64,000 nucleotides of DNA from Phocoena phocoena (lineage: Eukaryota; Chordata; Mammalia; Artiodactyla; Phocoenidae), in assembly GCF_963924675.1 (NCBI RefSeq), contig NC_089236.1:34743319-34807318 (forward strand), read 5' to 3'. Under the pieces are notes generated by a model. It did not search any database. It had not been told where the DNA came from and was given only the letters and a program-made list of their open reading frames with translations. The position numbers and the translations under genes were made by a program. This document shows, piece by piece, positions 60,786 to 64,000 of this stretch (positions are counted from its first letter, which is position 1; every line of letters starts with the position of its first letter).

Positions 60786-61880
60786 GCATACCACATGATC
60801 ATCATCAGGATGTGTTTGCCTGATGGCTCTAACATTAAGGCTACTACCAGAAAAAAAGAAATGGACTGGTTCTGTATCTTTAAATGTATGATCTCTCTTG
60901 TACGTGCTTTTCTCACAGCTGAGAGATAACTCCCTGAGTGTGTTTATTCTACAGCCAGCATTCCTAACACCTCCTCAAAGGCAACGAATAATCAAACTCT
61001 TAGAAACTCAAAGGAGGCTCACAGATTCAAGGTGCATGCACTCATGTCGAAAATCCTTTAAACTAGCACTAACGTGTTTCAGAAATAGGATCATTTGGTG
61101 ATCCTGATAGCAGACTGGGAAATGACAAGGGCAAGGAAAATACTCCATCAGCATTGACATATTTCTCATTTCCCAGGCCAGATTACTTTTAGATCATCTA
61201 CTTCTGTGAACTGGGTACCACAAACCAATCTGTGACTTGGCACTCACCCCCACCCCATATGTTGATGAGAAACAATTTTCTCATCACCATTTTTCTCGTA
61301 ACCAAATAAAATGCCTATTTTATACAAAACTTCTAATTGCCTAAAAAGAAAGTGTGGTCTCTCAGACTTACCCTCCTGCTAGCAAATAAGGCTTTCTATT
61401 TTTCCTCCCTATTTTTAGAGATTGGGGCCTGATCCCCAACAAAATAAGAAAATAAAGCTTCAAAAGAATCAGTAATGTTTGGAAGAATTGGATGAGGAAT
61501 CATTAAAGGGTATTTCACAAAGATTAGATGTTACAGTTGTGTAGCCTGCATCCAGGTAAATGAGAATTGTGGATTTGATTTATAAGGTACAAACGGTGTA
61601 TTTAGAATGTTACAGAAATTCAAAGGCTTTTTAATTGTAAATATTACATTGATTATGCATTGTGCATATTTCATCAAAGCTAGATATTCTAATGCACAGC
61701 TAAATTATAGTTTTTATTTTCACATATTGTCATGTCAATATTATCTATATTCTTATATATGGAGTAAAGGTAATATTGATGTTCCCATCTATATTTTTAG
61801 AAAAGTTTACTATAAATTCAGTTATCTCTACAAATCTTTAACTGAAATTCACTTTTTCCCTTCTCCCAAATATCAGGTGT
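60786..61880. other. unique DNA, no gene seen
   Basis: No recognised gene. A perfect 9-bp stem with a CAAT loop lies at 61264-61285. Confidence 0.5.
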
Positions 61881-61945
61881 AAGAGCAACTTATATTCACT
61901 TCTGTAATTACAGAAGAGCAACTTATATTCACTTCTGTAATTACA
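61881..61945. repeat. 33-bp tandem duplication
   Basis: Bases 61881-61913 are repeated at 61914-61945 with no mismatch over 32 positions. The unit begins AAGAGCAACTTATATTCAC and ends TAATTACAG. Confidence 0.97.
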
Positions 61946-61949
61946 ATCA

Positions 61950-62060
61950 TGTTGAACTTTGTCTATCTTACTTACTAGAGGTAAGATTCTTGAGTACGGG
62001 CTATGTCTTTTTTATCTTTGTATCTTCAGTGACTAGCACAGTCACACAATATTGATTGGT
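61950..62060 (+). mobile_element. L2 3'-end fragment
   Basis: CTTACTTACTAGAGGTAAG, ATTCTTGAGTACGGGCTATG, TCTTCAGTGACTAGCACAG follow the sense L2 3' end. Confidence 0.6.
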
Positions 62061-62629
62061 ACTTCATTTTGATTCATATGATTCTTGAGGAGATAAATTA
62101 GTGAAGGAAATATCATTTAGGAAACTCTTCTATTAAATAAAATCTTAAAAATAAAATAAACTGCTGACTCTTTCATTTAGTTAATAGTATTTCAAGGCAC
62201 CCAAACCACTTTATTTCTTGGTTGCTTTTGATCTGAAAATGTTCTGCTTGTAAAGAGATGCTTTATTTTCCATTATATTTGGATTTTATATATTACCTTT
62301 TACAACTTTTTATAATTCAAATTCAAACTACTTGATACTCAAAAAAAAAAAAAAAAAAAAAAACAGAAGTTAGTCATCTGCTGTTCAAGCTCATTTAATG
62401 TTCCAGAGTGTAAGATTTCAATCAGTGATCTGCAAATTAAGTAGTGGTAACCAATTACTTGAATTAAGTGAGAATGCATCATTTACTCTTAGACATTCAT
62501 TAGGTCTTGGCCTTCTGTTTCTAATAGAGTAGGAAGGTTGTATAGAAATACTGAAGACTGGGGAGAAAGAAGTCAAATCCTGCAGTTATTCATAGAAACA
62601 GCTTCCTAATTGAGAATGAAAAACACTGA
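62061..62629. other. unique DNA with a poly-A run
   Basis: A 23-nt A run at 62341-62363 follows sequence that I cannot assign to a retroposon. No gene. Confidence 0.5.
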
Positions 62630-62652
62630 TCTCTCCTCTCTCTCTCTGCTCC

Positions 62653-62708
<56 letters not shown>
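62630..62708. repeat. (CT)n microsatellite
   Basis: Long CT array with a few interruptions; the core at 62667-62700 is pure. The Arg/Glu-rich frame on the minus strand comes from it. Confidence 0.95.
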
Positions 62709-62709
<1 letters not shown>

Positions 62710-62981
62710 GATATCTTTTACATTACTCCAGAAGTGGATTTTAAGATCATTTAGATACAGTAGCTCTTGCCATGTTTGTGGTGGAAAGAGAAGTAGCAGC
62801 AAAAAGAGTTCAATCATCTTCAATTCATAATGCACATCACTGCATTTCACATTTCAAATATTATTTCATAGTTATAACACCTCCACATTCTATATACTCC
62901 AGGTCTGTAAATATTTTAAATCACACACATCACTCCAAGATATTAGCAAAGGAAGTTGTCTCCCCCCTGGATTTGTGAATT
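62710..62981. other. unique DNA, no gene seen
   Basis: Short interval between the CT array and the split LTR, nothing recognised. Confidence 0.45.
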
Positions 62982-63632
62982 TGTTTCCTATTGCTAATGT
63001 AAAACTTACCACAAATTTGGTAGCTTAAAACACACAAATGGGGCTTCCCTGGTGGCGCGGTGGTTGAGAGTCCGCCTGCCGATGCAGGGGACATGGGTTC
63101 GTGCCCCGGTCTGGGAAGATCCCACATGCCGCGGAGCGGCTAGGCCCGTGAGACATGGCCGCTGAGCCTGCGCATCCGGAGCCTGTTCTCCGCAACGAGA
63201 GAGGCCACAACAGTGAGAGGCCCGCGTACCGCAAAAACAAACAAACAAAAAAAAGCACACAAATGTTTTGTTTTTCAGTTCTAGAGGTCAGAACTATAAA
63301 AACAAGAAGTCAGCAGAGCTCTGTTCTTTCTGGAAGCTACAGGGGATAATATGTTTTCTTGCCCGGCATAGTTTGTCGATACTATCTGTACTGGCTTGTG
63401 GCTCCTTCTTCACATTATGCCAAACCCCTGGCTGATACTACTGCTTCTCTCTAATAAGAACCCTTATAATTACTTTGGACCCAGTTAGACGATTCAGGAT
63501 AATCTTTCAATCTGAAGATCTTTAACTGCTGCACACCTGCGAGGTCCTATTTACCATGTAAGGTAACATATTTATAGGTTCTGGCACTTAGAGCATGGGC
63601 ACCTTTAGTGGGCCATTATACAGACTGTCACA
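62982..63632 (-). mobile_element. MaLR LTR (MLT1-like) split by a young SINE
   Basis: The left piece 62982-63040 (TGTTTCCTATTGCTAATG, TTGGTAGCTTAAAACAC) and right piece 63266-63632 (TTCAGTTCTAGAGGTCAG, TTTCTGGAAGCTACAGGGGA, AATCTTTCAATCTGAAGATC, GGGCCATTATACAGACTGTC) are contiguous in an MLT1-type LTR on the minus strand. The gap is exactly the SINE and one copy of its target duplication. Confidence 0.85.
63041..63255 (+). repeat. CHR-type tRNA-derived SINE nested in a MaLR LTR
   Basis: Full-length copy, close to the family type: A-box-like GGCGCGGTGG, B box GGGTTCGTGCC, ending GCGTACCGC plus an (AAAC)n tail. Perfect 10-bp target duplication CACACAAATG at 63031-63040 and 63256-63265. Retained CpGs point to a recent insertion. 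Confidence 0.97.
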
Positions 63633-64000
63633 TTATGGTCTTGGATATTATACAAAAGGTATAGTAGAAAATGAACTGTTAAGATATACATACATATTTT
63701 CATATCATAGGATCACTCAAGAATAGATGTGATCATATATATTATGTGGTTAAGTAATATGCTTGACAATATGTTCTCTACTTTAATACCCCTACCATTT
63801 GATTATATATCTTATACTTGAATAATTCCACTAATAGGCTTGTAATGAGCTAAAAACTGTTGCCTGGGAGATGATATGCATCATAAGACATGTAAAGAAT
63901 TAAAACTCATGTGAAAATTTAATGTTCCAATAACCTAAGATTTCACCTAAGAAGACTAGAGAAATAAGAGCAATAGAAGCCTGAATCTGGTAGAAGAAAA
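63633..64000. other. unique DNA, no gene seen
   Basis: No gene or repeat recognised up to the window end. Confidence 0.5.

Noticed and set aside
60367..60789. 140-codon minus-strand frame with a peptide recurring elsewhere in the window
   Set aside because: The recurring Cys/Gly/Ala-rich peptide (also at 373-600, 5139-5453, 42049-42333 and 63006-63260) is simply the antisense translation of the CHR SINE.
61264..61285. 9-bp stem with CAAT loop as a terminator or RNA element
   Set aside because: There is no adjacent gene and hairpins of this size are expected by chance in 64 kb.
62590..62850. Arg/Glu-rich minus-strand frame
   Set aside because: The alternating Arg-Glu run is the translation of the CT microsatellite.
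1..64000. Bacterial or phage-type systems, CRISPR arrays, operons
   Set aside because: All diagnostic repeats are mammalian; there are no regularly spaced repeats and no compact gene arrays.

Overview
This window is mammalian nuclear DNA, most likely from a cetacean (probably a toothed whale). The diagnostic elements are four good copies, plus two diverged ones, of a roughly 200-bp tRNA-derived SINE that starts GGGCTTCCCTGGTGG, has a pol III B box near GGTTCGTGCC and ends in GCGTACCGC plus an A tail. This is the CHR-type SINE as it occurs in cetaceans. Three older, shorter CHR-2-type relatives are also present. The background is AT-rich and CpG-poor, and the remaining repeats (L1, L2, MIR, MaLR LTRs, Tigger and MER5) are standard for a placental mammal.

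I find no intact host protein-coding gene and no RNA gene. The open reading frames are antisense readings of L1 or SINE copies, fragments of dead L1 ORF2, or random frames in AT-rich DNA. The window reads as a gene desert or a very large intron, built mainly by successive retrotransposon insertions.

Layout. 1-7.9 kb: mostly unique AT-rich DNA with two CHR SINEs, a 5'-truncated L1 and a MIR. 7.9-15.9 kb: a nested L1 cluster, in which an old L1 ORF2 is split by an L1 3'-end fragment and a near full-length antisense L1 (8.48-15.21 kb) that itself carries a CHR-2 SINE. 16-20 kb: a Tigger1 remnant, a CHR-2 SINE and a repeat-free stretch with homeodomain-type motifs. 20.4-25.7 kb: three L2 copies in the same orientation, one antisense L2, a MIR and a 5'-truncated sense L1. 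26-32.3 kb: a solo LTR, then an antisense L1 with both ends present but a large internal deletion. 32.3-44 kb: mostly unique, with MIRs, a CHR-2 SINE, a (TA)n array, an LTR with recognisable promoter and polyA signals, and a CHR SINE. 44-48.5 kb: L2 pieces, a CTCF-like motif, an L1 tail, MER5A and a MaLR fragment. 48.5-57 kb: unique DNA with one promoter/first-exon-like spot and an unusual hairpin/direct-repeat cluster. 57-64 kb: two MaLR LTRs (one split by a young SINE), an antisense L2, a MIR, two CHR SINEs, a 33-bp tandem duplication and a CT microsatellite.

Function. All recognisable coding capacity belongs to L1 and is dead: one copy has Asn for the second catalytic Asp of reverse transcriptase, another has Gln for an endonuclease His plus a frameshift beside the reverse-transcriptase active site. 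I found no novel multi-gene system. The points most worth a second look are the nested insertion chronology, the two solo LTRs, the CTCF-like site, the first-exon-like signal at 49.3 kb, a candidate conserved non-coding block at 18.5-18.9 kb and the hairpin at 52.4 kb. Repeat names rest on recognition of family sequence, not on a database search.
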